Assembly (NCBI RefSeq): GCF_004104015.1
Contig: NZ_RYFV01000011.1
Coordinates: forward strand, 1-64,000
DNA: 64,000 nt
From: Actinomyces oricola
GTDB taxonomy: Bacteria > Actinomycetota > Actinomycetes > Actinomycetales > Actinomycetaceae
Direction of reading: 5' to 3'
Under the pieces are notes generated by a model. That model had not been told where the DNA came from. It did no database searches and saw nothing but the letters and a program-made list of their open reading frames with translations. The position numbers were made by a program, and so were the translations under genes. Numbering within the stretch: the first letter of the stretch is position 1; every line of letters begins with the position of its first letter. Below, one piece after another: positions 41,771 to 49,976 of this stretch.

Positions 41771-42913
41771 ATGACCGCCAGACTCGGACGCCTCGTTGTA
41801 GAGGGCCTCAGGTCGATCCGCCGCATGGAGTTGGAGTTGACCACCGATGTCACGGTGCTCATTGGGGCCAACGGCTCGGGGAAGTCGAGCCTCATGAGCG
41901 CCCTGGAGCTCGTCGCGCGCATCTGGGACGACTCCTTTCAGGACTACCTACGTGAATGCGACGGAGTAGACAGGCTCCTATTCGCGGACAGGGCAGGAAC
42001 TGCCGACCGCATCCTCATTGAACTCATGCTCGAGCCCGACGCCGAGGGCAATCGCAGCGGCTACAGCGCCCGTCTGCGCCCCAGCCCCCCGGGCGACTCC
42101 GAGCCGGCGTGGCTCCAGGAGCGGCATCTGATCCAGACCGGGCGCAGCCGGGACTCCATTCACAGTGAAGTCCTCTACGAGGGCCCTCACAGCCCCATCC
42201 ACCTTCTGACCCAGTCGGAGGCCTCCGGCCGGCTCCACGACCTTGCCGTCCACCTGCGCCCTCTTCTGGAGGGCTGCCGTGTCTTCCACTTCCACAACAC
42301 CTCCGCCGCCCAGGGGTGGTCGACGGTGGGCGATGACACGGCCCTGCGCGCGAACGCGGAGAACATTGCCGCCTACCTGCTCAAGGTTCGTCAGGAGCAC
42401 CCCGAGCACTATCAGCGCATTGTCGCGGCGATCCGACAGGCGGCCCCCTTCTTCGACGACTTCGTATTGGCCCCCGGCGCCTCGGAGCAGGTCCGGCTGT
42501 GGTGGCGGCAACGCGGTGCGGAGCGCATCCTCATGGCCCATGAAACCAGTGATGGCACCCTGCGTTTCATCTGCCTGGCCGCGCTGCTGCTGGGCCCGAA
42601 CCTGCCGGCCACCGTGGTCCTCGATGAGCCCGAGCTCGGGCTCCACCCCACCGCCATTGGCCTGCTCGCAGAGATGACCCATGCTGTTGGCAGGAATGGC
42701 CACAGGGTCATTATGGCCACCCAGTCCGCCCCGCTTCTGTCCCACTACGAGCTCGACGAGGTCCTGGTCCTGGACCGGGTCGACGGCGCTACTGCCGTGA
42801 GTCGTCCCGATGCGAAGGTGCTCAAGGCCTTTGTGGAGGACTGCTCCACCGGCACCCTGTGGGAGATGAACCTTCTGGGCGGACGCCCGGCGCATGAGGG
42901 GGCCGTCTTATGA
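41771..42913 (+). CDS. AAA (RecF/SMC-like) ATPase paired with a DUF4276 protein
   Basis: This 380-residue protein begins in the manner of RecF/OLD-type ATPases (LVVEGLRSIRRMELELTTDV). It has Walker A GANGSGKSS (residues 32-40), an ABC-signature-like TSDGTLRFICLAALLLG, Walker B VVLDEPELGLHP (around residue 283) and the H-loop region VIMATQSAPLL. There is no coiled-coil arm of SMC length. The stop overlaps the ATG of the DUF4276 gene by four bases, so they form one unit. Such ATPase plus TOPRIM-like pairs are typical of defence modules, but the function here is not established. Confidence 0.86.
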   Translation: MTARLGRLVVEGLRSIRRMELELTTDVTVLIGANGSGKSSLMSALELVARIWDDSFQDYLRECDGVDRLLFADRAGTADRILIELMLEPDAEGNRSGYSARLRPSPPGDSEPAWLQERHLIQTGRSRDSIHSEVLYEGPHSPIHLLTQSEASGRLHDLAVHLRPLLEGCRVFHFHNTSAAQGWSTVGDDTALRANAENIAAYLLKVRQEHPEHYQRIVAAIRQAAPFFDDFVLAPGASEQVRLWWRQRGAERILMAHETSDGTLRFICLAALLLGPNLPATVVLDEPELGLHPTAIGLLAEMTHAVGRNGHRVIMATQSAPLLSHYELDEVLVLDRVDGATAVSRPDAKVLKAFVEDCSTGTLWEMNLLGGRPAHEGAVL

Positions 42914-43557
42914 GTATGAGACAGGTTGTCGTGCTTGTTGAGGGGCAGGCGGAGGAGGCCCTGGTCAGTGGGCTGCTGGTCCCCGCGGCGCAGGCGCAGG
43001 GCGTTTTCCTGACCCCGACGCTCATCACCACCTCCGCCACTGCCGTGGGGGCCCGCCGCTCCAATGGCTGGGAGCGCCACGACACCAGGATCCGCCAGCT
43101 GTTGCGCGGGAGCCACTGGCACCGGGTCGGCCTTCTCCTCGACTACGACCGGTACCCGCAGGACGCTCCCGGGTGGGATGCCCGGGGCGAGAGCGAGCAC
43201 CGCCAGCGGATGCTGACGACGGCGCTGCGCAACACCTACCCCGACCCCCGCTTCTACCCGCTCGTGGTTCTCCATGAGATCGAAGCCCTGGTCCTGGCGG
43301 CCATTGCCGCCGGACAGGGTGAGGGCCTGCTCCCGGCCGACGGGCTCACCGCCCTGCGGCGCGCCGTTAAGGAGGCGGGTGGGCCCGAGCGGGTCAATGG
43401 GGACCGGGGTACGGGCCCGTTGAGGCGCCTGGAGCAGGCGGACCCGTACTACATGAGGACCGCCACCGGCCCCATGCTGGTCGCCGCGGCCGGGCTGGAT
43501 GCGGTTCTCCAGCGCTGTCCCACTTTCGCCGCCTGGTGGAGGGGCCTCCTGGCCTGA
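42910..43557 (+). CDS. DUF4276 (TOPRIM-like) family protein
   Basis: This is a 215-residue protein. The acidic residues expected of a TOPRIM-like metal site are present: E in VVVLVEGQAEEALV, the DxD of GLLLDYDRYP, and a conserved VVLHEIEALVLA. The C-terminal part (RRLEQADPYYMRTATGP) is typical of DUF4276. Coupling to the ATPase gene suggests a complex in which this subunit is the nuclease or effector, as AriB is to AriA in PARIS. That comparison is by architecture only. A 9-bp and an 8-bp microsatellite follow the gene. Confidence 0.84.
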   Translation: MSMRQVVVLVEGQAEEALVSGLLVPAAQAQGVFLTPTLITTSATAVGARRSNGWERHDTRIRQLLRGSHWHRVGLLLDYDRYPQDAPGWDARGESEHRQRMLTTALRNTYPDPRFYPLVVLHEIEALVLAAIAAGQGEGLLPADGLTALRRAVKEAGGPERVNGDRGTGPLRRLEQADPYYMRTATGPMLVAAAGLDAVLQRCPTFAAWWRGLLA

Positions 43558-43581
43558 CCGGTCGGAGCGGCCGACGGCGAT

Positions 43582-43650
43582 CGACAATGTCGACAATGTC
43601 GACAATGTCGACAATATCGACGACGCCGAGATGCCGAGATGCCGAGATGC
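43582..43650. repeat. Two adjacent microsatellites (9-bp x 4 and 8-bp x 3)
   Basis: CGACAATGT is repeated at 43582-43608, with a variant fourth copy to 43617. CGAGATGC is repeated three times at 43627-43650. They fill the gap between the convergent DUF4276 and exchanger genes. Confidence 0.9.
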
Positions 43651-43679
43651 CGGCAGCATGACAGGGCCGGCACTGGGCC

Positions 43680-45296
43680 CTACAGCGCCACGAGCACCTG
43701 GACCATGACGATTTTGACGACAATGGCCAGGGCGAAAAGGGTGGCGTACCCGGCCTCGACGCGTTCGTCGTCGCGCTTGGACAGGGCGAAGGCGAGGATG
43801 GCGGGCTGTCCGACGAGCCCGGCCAGGCCCCCGGCGGCGCGCGGCGCGGAGACCCCGGCCCAGCGCGCCCCCGCCAGGAGGACGACGGCGTTGACCACCA
43901 CAATGAGCGCCGCAAGCACCCCCACCTTCACCCCGGTCAGGGAGAAGGCGGCGGCAGCGAAACCGGGCCCGGAGGCCAGCCCAATGGCGGCCAGGAAGAA
44001 CAGCAGGCCGAGCTGGCGGATGGTGGCGTTGGCGGCATGGGGCAGCCCCCACACGAAGGGGCCGGTGCGCCCGACTCTCCCCAGCACCATGCCCACCACC
44101 AATGGTCCAGCAGCGACCCCGAGCTTAAGAGTGATGCCCCCGGGCAGGGGGATGGCCACGAGTCCGGCCAGCGTGCCCAGCGCCATGCCCAGGCCCACGG
44201 AGAAGGCGTCGATCTGGGCGATGGAGCGCTCGGAGTCCCCGAAGTAGTCGGCGGCCCGCTCCAGTTCCTCGCTGGGCACGACGGCCAGGACGCGGTCGCC
44301 GAGCTCCAGAACCAGGTCCTCGTGGGCGAGCAGGTCGAGGTCGCCTCTACGCACGCGGGTAATGACGCCCTGGAAGCGACCGGGCATGTCCACCTCGGCG
44401 ACGGTGCGCCCGGCCACCCGAGTGGAGGAGACGGTCAGGCGCCGGTAGTCCACGGCGGTGCGATCCTTGGCCAGGCAGCGGTCCAGGCCGCTGCCGAGTT
44501 CGGCGACCGCCTCGTCAACAGCCCGGGGCGCCCCGACGACAACGACCTTGTCCCCCTTGAGGAGTTCTTCGCCGGGGTGGACGACGCGGGTCCGCTCCCC
44601 GCGCTCCAGGTAGGAGATGCGAATGCGGGCACGCTGGAAGGCCTCCATCTGGTCGAGTTTGACGTTGCGCAGCAACTCGACGCTGGTGGCGGTAATGCCA
44701 TCGGCGCTGGCGGGGCGCGGGTCGCGTCGCGCGGGCCAGGGGCGGTGGATGACCAGGGCGACGACGACAATGGCGACGGCCACTCCCACCGGGTAGGCCA
44801 GGGCGTAGCCAATGGCCGGCTCCTGGGAGCCGGCGGCTTCAATGGCCGAGTCGAGCACTGGTGAGGTCAGGGACCCGGCGTAGGCGCCGGCGTCCATGGC
44901 CGCGGTGACGCCAACCAGGTGGGAGTAACCGGCGCCGGCGACGCCGGAGACCACCAGGGCCGCCACGCACAGGCTCATAAGGGGCAGCTGGCGGCGCAGG
45001 GAGCGGAAGAAGGTGTTGCCGGCGCCAATGCCGACCGTGTAGCAGAACAGGGCGAGCCCCAGGCTGCGCAGGAAGCTGAGGTCGGCGCCCAGGCGCGGGT
45101 CGAGGGCGCCGAGGGCCAGCCCCACGAAGAGGGTTCCGGCGGCGCCGAAGCGGATAGGGCCCAGGGGGATCTGGCCGACGGCGGTCCCCAGTCCAATGAC
45201 GAGGAAGACGGTCAGGACGGGGGCGGTGGCCAAGACGTCGAGGACCGGCGAGCTGAGCACGGGCACCCTTCCAGGGTACGGGCGATCGCCCTCCAT
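43680..45296 (-). CDS. AAE-family (AspT/YidE-type) transporter with RCK-C domains
   Basis: The start is taken at ATG 45296; a GTG at 45266 is also possible, and the open frame extends further upstream through repeats. The product has about 538 residues. There are five membrane segments, then two TrkA-C (RCK-C) regulatory domains (about residues 200-370, including VVHPGEELLKGDKVVVVGAP and ELGDRVLAVVPSEEL), then five or six more segments. The family hallmark GLALFCYTVGIGAGNTFF is present in the first half and the related LGLLFFLAAIGLASG in the second. Family members are aspartate:alanine or dicarboxylate exchangers; the substrate is not deducible. Confidence 0.87.
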   Translation of the reverse strand: MEGDRPYPGRVPVLSSPVLDVLATAPVLTVFLVIGLGTAVGQIPLGPIRFGAAGTLFVGLALGALDPRLGADLSFLRSLGLALFCYTVGIGAGNTFFRSLRRQLPLMSLCVAALVVSGVAGAGYSHLVGVTAAMDAGAYAGSLTSPVLDSAIEAAGSQEPAIGYALAYPVGVAVAIVVVALVIHRPWPARRDPRPASADGITATSVELLRNVKLDQMEAFQRARIRISYLERGERTRVVHPGEELLKGDKVVVVGAPRAVDEAVAELGSGLDRCLAKDRTAVDYRRLTVSSTRVAGRTVAEVDMPGRFQGVITRVRRGDLDLLAHEDLVLELGDRVLAVVPSEELERAADYFGDSERSIAQIDAFSVGLGMALGTLAGLVAIPLPGGITLKLGVAAGPLVVGMVLGRVGRTGPFVWGLPHAANATIRQLGLLFFLAAIGLASGPGFAAAAFSLTGVKVGVLAALIVVVNAVVLLAGARWAGVSAPRAAGGLAGLVGQPAILAFALSKRDDERVEAGYATLFALAIVVKIVMVQVLVAL

Positions 45297-45307
45297 GGTG
45301 AGTACTA

Positions 45308-45493
45308 CCCATCCCCCTGGGGCGGAGGCGGAGACCTCCGGGTAGGTGGCCCGGTCGGGCCGTGGGGACCCATCCCCCTGGGGACGGGGGCGGAGAGGCG
45401 ACCGGTCGCCGCCGCATTCCGGCAGATGCCTCCTCCCCTGAGGACGGGTGCGAAGCCTCCCCCCGAGGACGGGGCGGGGGGACGGGGCGGGGG
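45308..45493. repeat. GC-rich repeat region upstream of the exchanger
   Basis: CCCATCCCCCTGGGG occurs at 45308-45322 and 45369-45383. Related CCTGAGGACGGG and CCCCGAGGACGGGG motifs follow. GACGGGGCGGGGG is repeated in tandem at 45468-45480 and 45481-45493. The hairpin-prone motifs may be terminators or decayed minisatellites. No gene is visible in 45297-45558. Confidence 0.6.
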
Positions 45494-45559
45494 GACGATG
45501 GCGCTCACGCCGGTGGGCCGCCGGCGCCATCCGCGGCCCGAATTCCTGGCCGAGTAACG

Positions 45560-45586
45560 AAAAAGCCCCGGGCTACTCAACCCGGG
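45560..45586 (-). terminator. Rho-independent terminator of tRNA-Leu
   Basis: On the minus strand CCCGGG, an 8-base loop and CCCGGG are followed by GGCTTTTT. The stem (45567-45572 with 45581-45586) lies 11 bp after the tRNA end and has a real T-run. Confidence 0.85.
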
Positions 45587-45596
45587 ACCCTCCACG

Positions 45597-45680
45597 TGCG
45601 CGGGGGGGGACTCGAACCCCCATGATCGTAAGATCACACGGACCTGAACCGTGCGCGTCTACCAATTCCGCCACTCGCGC
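45597..45680 (-). tRNA. tRNA-Leu (anticodon CAG)
   Basis: The 84-base gene starts GCGCGAGTGGCGGAATTGG on the minus strand. The anticodon stem CACGG/CCGTG encloses TTCAGGT, giving CAG for leucine codon CTG. A long variable arm (TGATCTTACGATCA) and the T-loop TTCGAGT confirm a class II tRNA. No CCA is encoded. In the acceptor stem A6 faces C67 instead of U, a mismatch. It neighbours fhaA, as leuT does in mycobacteria. Confidence 0.95.
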
Positions 45681-45692
45681 GAAGCGAGGTTG

Positions 45693-45723
45693 ACAATAGC
45701 TTGTGCTCGGGCCCGGAGTCCAA
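45693..45723 (-). promoter_or_regulatory. Candidate tRNA-Leu promoter
   Basis: On the minus strand TTGGAC (45718-45723) and TATTGT (45693-45698) are separated by 19 bases. The -10 ends 12 bases before the mature tRNA 5' end. The spacing is longer than ideal. Confidence 0.4.
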
Positions 45724-45960
45724 TCAGGGTCGTCGTGATCCCCCTCACCTTGGTCCCGGCAATGCTCACGGAGTGCACCGACGCTACGCCCACCCCTCTT
45801 CACACGCAACACACAGATAAACACGTCCCGGTAACCTCTGCCCTACCTTGAGACCCCAGCCGTTACGATGGGGGGCGGCGGCGCCCAGCAGCGGACGCAG
45901 CTGGGCGGCACCAACGACCCCTACCGCTGGTGCACTGAAGATGACGTGGAGGTTGAGTTC

Positions 45961-46668
45961 ATGGGACTTCTGGACAAGTTCGAGAAGGGCGTCGAGATAG
46001 TCGCCAGCCGAACGATGTCCCGATCCTCCGGCGATGTGAAGCCGGTCGAGATCTCCTCGCGGATCCGCGAGACAATGGACAAACGGGCGGCATCGTTCGC
46101 ACTGGACCGCTCCGTGGTGCCCAACGTCTTCCGTGTCCACTTGGCTCCAGTGGACATTGATCACGTCCGCCAGTGGGGGGAGGAGGAGATGATCCGCCAG
46201 CTTGAGGAGGTCGCAACTTCTCATGCCGCCGAGCAGGGTTATTCCTTCGTTGGTCCGGTCGAGGTCTCCTTCGTCAACGATGAGACCCTCATCTCCCCGG
46301 CCATCTCCGTGGACTCCTCCACGCGCCGGGGCGCCGCAGCCCCGGCCGCCGCCGCCAAGGCCTCCCCGAGCCACCCGATCCTGGATGTGGACGGACAGCG
46401 CTACCTGCTCACGGGGCCGGTGACGGTGATTGGCCGTGGCTCCGAGGCAGACATTATTGTGGATGATTCAGGCGTCTCACGCCGCCACCTGGAGATTCGC
46501 CTGACCCAGGGTCATGCGATCGCCACGGACCTGGGCAGCACTAATGGGACTTTTGTCGAAGGGCACCGCGTGGATGCCGCCACTCTTCTAGACGGGAACA
46601 CCATGACCATTGGACGAACCCAGATCATGTTCTGGGACGGCTCTCAGGGCAGAGGAGCTGAGGGGTGA
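45961..46668 (+). CDS. fhaA: FhaA: DUF3662 plus FHA domain protein
   Basis: The start is ATG 45961 (MGLLDKFEKGVEIVASRTMS); an upstream in-frame ATG at 45868 is less likely because homology begins here. The product has 235 residues. Residues 1-115 are the DUF3662 domain, followed by an Ala-rich linker and an FHA domain (VTVIGRGSEADIIVDD, SRRHLEIR, DLGSTNGTFVEGHR). The FHA domain binds phosphothreonine on Ser/Thr-kinase substrates. FhaA works with PknB in peptidoglycan control. First gene of a seven-gene operon; its stop overlaps the fhaB GTG. Confidence 0.93.
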   Translation: MGLLDKFEKGVEIVASRTMSRSSGDVKPVEISSRIRETMDKRAASFALDRSVVPNVFRVHLAPVDIDHVRQWGEEEMIRQLEEVATSHAAEQGYSFVGPVEVSFVNDETLISPAISVDSSTRRGAAAPAAAAKASPSHPILDVDGQRYLLTGPVTVIGRGSEADIIVDDSGVSRRHLEIRLTQGHAIATDLGSTNGTFVEGHRVDAATLLDGNTMTIGRTQIMFWDGSQGRGAEG

Positions 46669-47138
46669 GTCAACTCACCTTCACCCTACTGCGGCTGGCT
46701 TTTATCGCCCTCCTGTGGTTCTTCATCTTCCTCGTCGTCCGGGCCCTGCGCCGTGACGTGACGGACACTCCCAGTGTGTCCGCGCCCCGCCGTCCCCAGC
46801 AGGCCGCTACGGATACCCCGGCCCCCGCGCCGCGCAGCCGACGTCGCGGGGCCACGCGCATGGTCATTACCGAGGGACCCCTTGCCGGGTCGACCGTGCC
46901 GCTGACCCCGACCTCGATTGTGATCGGACGGGCACCATCGAGCACACTGGTGCTGGACGACTCCTACGCCTCCGCGCGGCACGCCAGAATCTTCCCGAAG
47001 GACGGGACGTGGTGGCTGGAGGACCTGGGTTCCACCAACGGCACCTTGTTGGATGGGAACCGTGTCCACGGCACTGTCGAGCTTCCCGTCGGCGTGCCCG
47101 TCCGGATAGGCCAAACGACTTTGGAGCTGCGCCCATGA
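46665..47138 (+). CDS. fhaB: FhaB (FipA-like): membrane-anchored FHA protein
   Basis: The start is the GTG at 46665 within the fhaA stop (GTGA), giving 157 residues. One N-terminal membrane segment (TLLRLAFIALLWFFIFLVV) precedes a disordered linker and a C-terminal FHA domain (SIVIGRAPSSTLVLDD, SARHARIF, DLGSTNGTLLDGNR). In mycobacteria it links PknA/PknB signalling to the divisome. The next ATG overlaps its stop. Confidence 0.93.
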   Translation: MSQLTFTLLRLAFIALLWFFIFLVVRALRRDVTDTPSVSAPRRPQQAATDTPAPAPRSRRRGATRMVITEGPLAGSTVPLTPTSIVIGRAPSSTLVLDDSYASARHARIFPKDGTWWLEDLGSTNGTLLDGNRVHGTVELPVGVPVRIGQTTLELRP

Positions 47139-48466
47139 CGGTCTCTCTTCGCTACGCCGCTCGCAGCGACGTGGGCCTGGTACGCCAGTCCAATCAGGAC
47201 TCGGGGTACGCAGGCCCTCACCTGTGCGTCTTGTGCGACGGCATGGGCGGTCCCGCTGGCGGCGACCTCGCCTCAGCCCTCGCTATTGAGCACTTGGCGC
47301 CCCTTGACGCGGACTCTCACCAGGCCGGTGAACTTCTTGGGCTGCTGCGCCATGCCGTGGACACCGCCCACGACGACCTGGTGGCGGTCTCCTCCCGCTC
47401 CCCGGAGTTGGCCGGCCTGGGCACCACGTGTATCGCCGTCATGCGCTCGGGCAACAAGCTGGCCATGGTCCACGTGGGGGACTCGCGCGCCTACCTTCTG
47501 CGCGACGGCGAGCTCAACCAGGTCACCACCGACCACACCTTCGTGGAGTACCTGGTGGAGACCGGCCGCCTGACCCGTGAGCAGGCGCGGCGCCATCCGC
47601 AGCGCTCCGTGCTGCTGCGGGTCCTGGGCGACGCCGAGGGGCGGGTTCAGCTCGACGAGTCCATTCGTGAAGCCGTTCCCGGGGACCGGTGGCTGCTGTG
47701 CTCCGATGGCCTGTGCGGGCCGGTGAGCGCGGAGACCATTGGGGAGGTTCTCGCCTCCGTCCCCGACCCCAACCAGGCCGCTGAGCAGCTCATCGACCTG
47801 GCTCTGCGCGCCGGCGGGCCGGACAATGTGACGGCAGTGATCTTCGATGTCGTCGATGACGACGCCGAGCCGCAGACGGTCCCACAGGTGGTGGGTTCGG
47901 CGGCCAATCGCCGCGCCGGCGGCACCAGCACCCCGGCGGCGGCCTCCCCCGAGGGCGCCTCCTCCCCGGCCGCCAAGGCCGCGGCCCTGGTCGCCGGCCT
48001 GGAGGAGCCGTCTGCGGTCGGGGTGACGCCGACCGAGGAGGAGGCGGTCGCTCAGGAGGCCGCGCACCAGGACCAGAAGCGCCGTCGGCGTCGCCGCCGC
48101 TCGTGGATCAGTTCGCTGGTCCTCCTGCTGCTCCTCGCCGGGGCGGGCTTCCTGGGCTACCGGTGGACCCAGACCCAGTACTACGTGACCATCTCTGAGG
48201 AGAAGGTCGCCATCTACCAGGGCATCGCCCAGACCATCGGCCCCCTCAAGCTCAGCCACCAGGTGGAGACCTTCGACGAGCCCCTTGTCGCCGACCTGAG
48301 CCCTACCATGCGCGATCGTCTGAATGAGACTGTTGCCCAGCCCTCCTTAGAGGAGGCGCGCAAGTACGTCGAGGTCACGGTCGCGGGTCAGATCGTGCCG
48401 GAGGAGACCCCCACCCCGCCGGCCTCAGCCAGTGCGCCACCCCCCGCAGGTACGCAGGGGCAGTGA
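47135..48466 (+). CDS. pstP: PP2C-type Ser/Thr phosphatase PstP
   Basis: The start is ATG 47135 (overlap with fhaB), giving 443 residues. The PPM catalytic domain (1-235) has the metal ligands in SDVGLVRQSNQDSG, LCDGMGGPAGGD, VHVGDSRAYLL, LCSDGLCGPV and GGPDNVTAVIF. A linker with basic RRRRR and one membrane segment (SSLVLLLLLAGAGFLGY) follows, then an extracellular tail of about 110 residues. It dephosphorylates PknA, PknB and their substrates. Confidence 0.95.
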   Translation: MTVSLRYAARSDVGLVRQSNQDSGYAGPHLCVLCDGMGGPAGGDLASALAIEHLAPLDADSHQAGELLGLLRHAVDTAHDDLVAVSSRSPELAGLGTTCIAVMRSGNKLAMVHVGDSRAYLLRDGELNQVTTDHTFVEYLVETGRLTREQARRHPQRSVLLRVLGDAEGRVQLDESIREAVPGDRWLLCSDGLCGPVSAETIGEVLASVPDPNQAAEQLIDLALRAGGPDNVTAVIFDVVDDDAEPQTVPQVVGSAANRRAGGTSTPAAASPEGASSPAAKAAALVAGLEEPSAVGVTPTEEEAVAQEAAHQDQKRRRRRRRSWISSLVLLLLLAGAGFLGYRWTQTQYYVTISEEKVAIYQGIAQTIGPLKLSHQVETFDEPLVADLSPTMRDRLNETVAQPSLEEARKYVEVTVAGQIVPEETPTPPASASAPPPAGTQGQ

Positions 48467-48467
48467 G

Positions 48468-49976
48468 ATGACCGCCAACCCGCCCTCCTTCCAGGGACAG
48501 TCACCAGCGCAGTCCAGAAGGCGGCGTGCTCGGCCCCATCCTGTGGCCGTCCCCCCGGGGCGCACCACTGGGCGCTGGGTCGAGGCCGGCCTCCTCATCC
48601 TGGCCCTGGTGATCGGCCTGAGCGGCTTCGTGCTCACGGCACTCAATCGCACCGGCTCCTCCCCGGCTCAGACCCTCATGCTCAGTGCCGCCCTGGTGAT
48701 GATCGCCATTATCGTCCACCTGTGGGTGCGCTGGATGGCGCCCTGGGCCGACCCGGTCATCCTGCCGGCGGCAGTGGCCCTCAACGGCATTGGCCTCGCC
48801 ATGATCCAGCGCCTCGACCTGTCCTATATGCGCCTGGAGCAGTGGGACCTGGTCATCGGCATGAAGCAGGCGGTGTGGACCGGCTTGGGCGTGGCCCTGT
48901 TCTGCGCGGCGCTGCTCCTGCGCGACTACCGCCGCCTGCGCCGGTGGGACCGGTGGGCCATGTGGCTGGGCCTGGCCTTCCTCATCCTGCCCTTCATCCC
49001 CGGCCTGGGCCAGGAGATCAACGGCGCCCGCATCTGGATCCACGCCGGCCCCATGTCCTTCCAGCCCGCGGAGCTGACCAAGGTGCTGTTGGCGGTGTTC
49101 TTCGCCTCCTACCTGGTGAGCAACCGCGACAACTTGGCCCTGGCGGGCCGCCGGATCCTGGGAATGAACCTGCCCAAACCCCGCCACCTGCTCCCCCTGC
49201 TCGTGGTGTGGGGCGTGAGCATTCTGGTGCTCGTGGCCCAGAAGGACCTGGGGTCCTCGGTGCTGCTCTTCGGCCTGTTCGTGGTCACGCTCTATGTGGC
49301 CACCAACCGGCGCTCCTGGCTGCTGATCGGGGCGGCCCTGTTCCTGCCGGCGGCCTGGTTCGCGGCCACTCACATCTCGCACGTGCAGAGCCGGGTGGCC
49401 GGGTGGCTTCACGCCATGGACCCCGAGGTCTACGACTCCGGCAGGTCCTGGCAGCTGGTGACCGGGCTGTTCGGGATGGCCTCGGGCGGGATCATTGGCA
49501 CGGGCTGGGGCAAGGGCTACCCCACGACCGTGACCTTCGCGAACTCCGACTTCATCTTCACCTCCCTGAGCGAGGAGCTGGGACTGACCGGGTCCCTGGC
49601 GATCCTCATGCTCTACCTCATCCTCATTGAGCGGGGTCTGCGCACGGCCCTGTCCCTGCGCGATGGCTTCGGCAAACTCCTGGCGGTGGGCCTGTCCTTC
49701 ACCATTGCCCTGCAGGTCTTCGTCGTCGTCGGCGGCGTCACCCGTCTCATCCCCTTGACCGGCCTGACCACGCCCTTCCTCGCCTACGGCGGCTCCTCCC
49801 TGGTGGCGAACTGGATCATTCTGGCGCTGCTGGTGCGATTGTCCGACGCCGCCCGCCGCCCCGCCACGACAGCGCCCCAGATCATTGACACCGCGGAGCT
49901 GCCCACCTCGATCCGCAGAGCCGTCCTCGATGCCGCCCCCACACCGGACGACCCCTCCCAGGAGGCCCCCGCATGA
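48468..49976 (+). CDS. rodA: RodA/FtsW-family peptidoglycan glycosyltransferase
   Basis: The start is ATG 48468, one base after the pstP stop, giving 502 residues with about ten membrane segments. SEDS motifs are visible: GARIWIHAGPMSFQPAELTK, QKDLGSSVLLFG and SDFIFTSLSEELGLTG with the catalytic Asp region, and LTGLTTPFLAYGGSSLVANW near the end. It polymerises glycan strands together with the class B PBP encoded next (4-base overlap). Confidence 0.95.
   Translation: MTANPPSFQGQSPAQSRRRRARPHPVAVPPGRTTGRWVEAGLLILALVIGLSGFVLTALNRTGSSPAQTLMLSAALVMIAIIVHLWVRWMAPWADPVILPAAVALNGIGLAMIQRLDLSYMRLEQWDLVIGMKQAVWTGLGVALFCAALLLRDYRRLRRWDRWAMWLGLAFLILPFIPGLGQEINGARIWIHAGPMSFQPAELTKVLLAVFFASYLVSNRDNLALAGRRILGMNLPKPRHLLPLLVVWGVSILVLVAQKDLGSSVLLFGLFVVTLYVATNRRSWLLIGAALFLPAAWFAATHISHVQSRVAGWLHAMDPEVYDSGRSWQLVTGLFGMASGGIIGTGWGKGYPTTVTFANSDFIFTSLSEELGLTGSLAILMLYLILIERGLRTALSLRDGFGKLLAVGLSFTIALQVFVVVGGVTRLIPLTGLTTPFLAYGGSSLVANWIILALLVRLSDAARRPATTAPQIIDTAELPTSIRRAVLDAAPTPDDPSQEAPA

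Noticed and set aside
40736-43650. CRISPR array
   Set aside because: The tandem repeats have no unique spacers and no cas genes are nearby.
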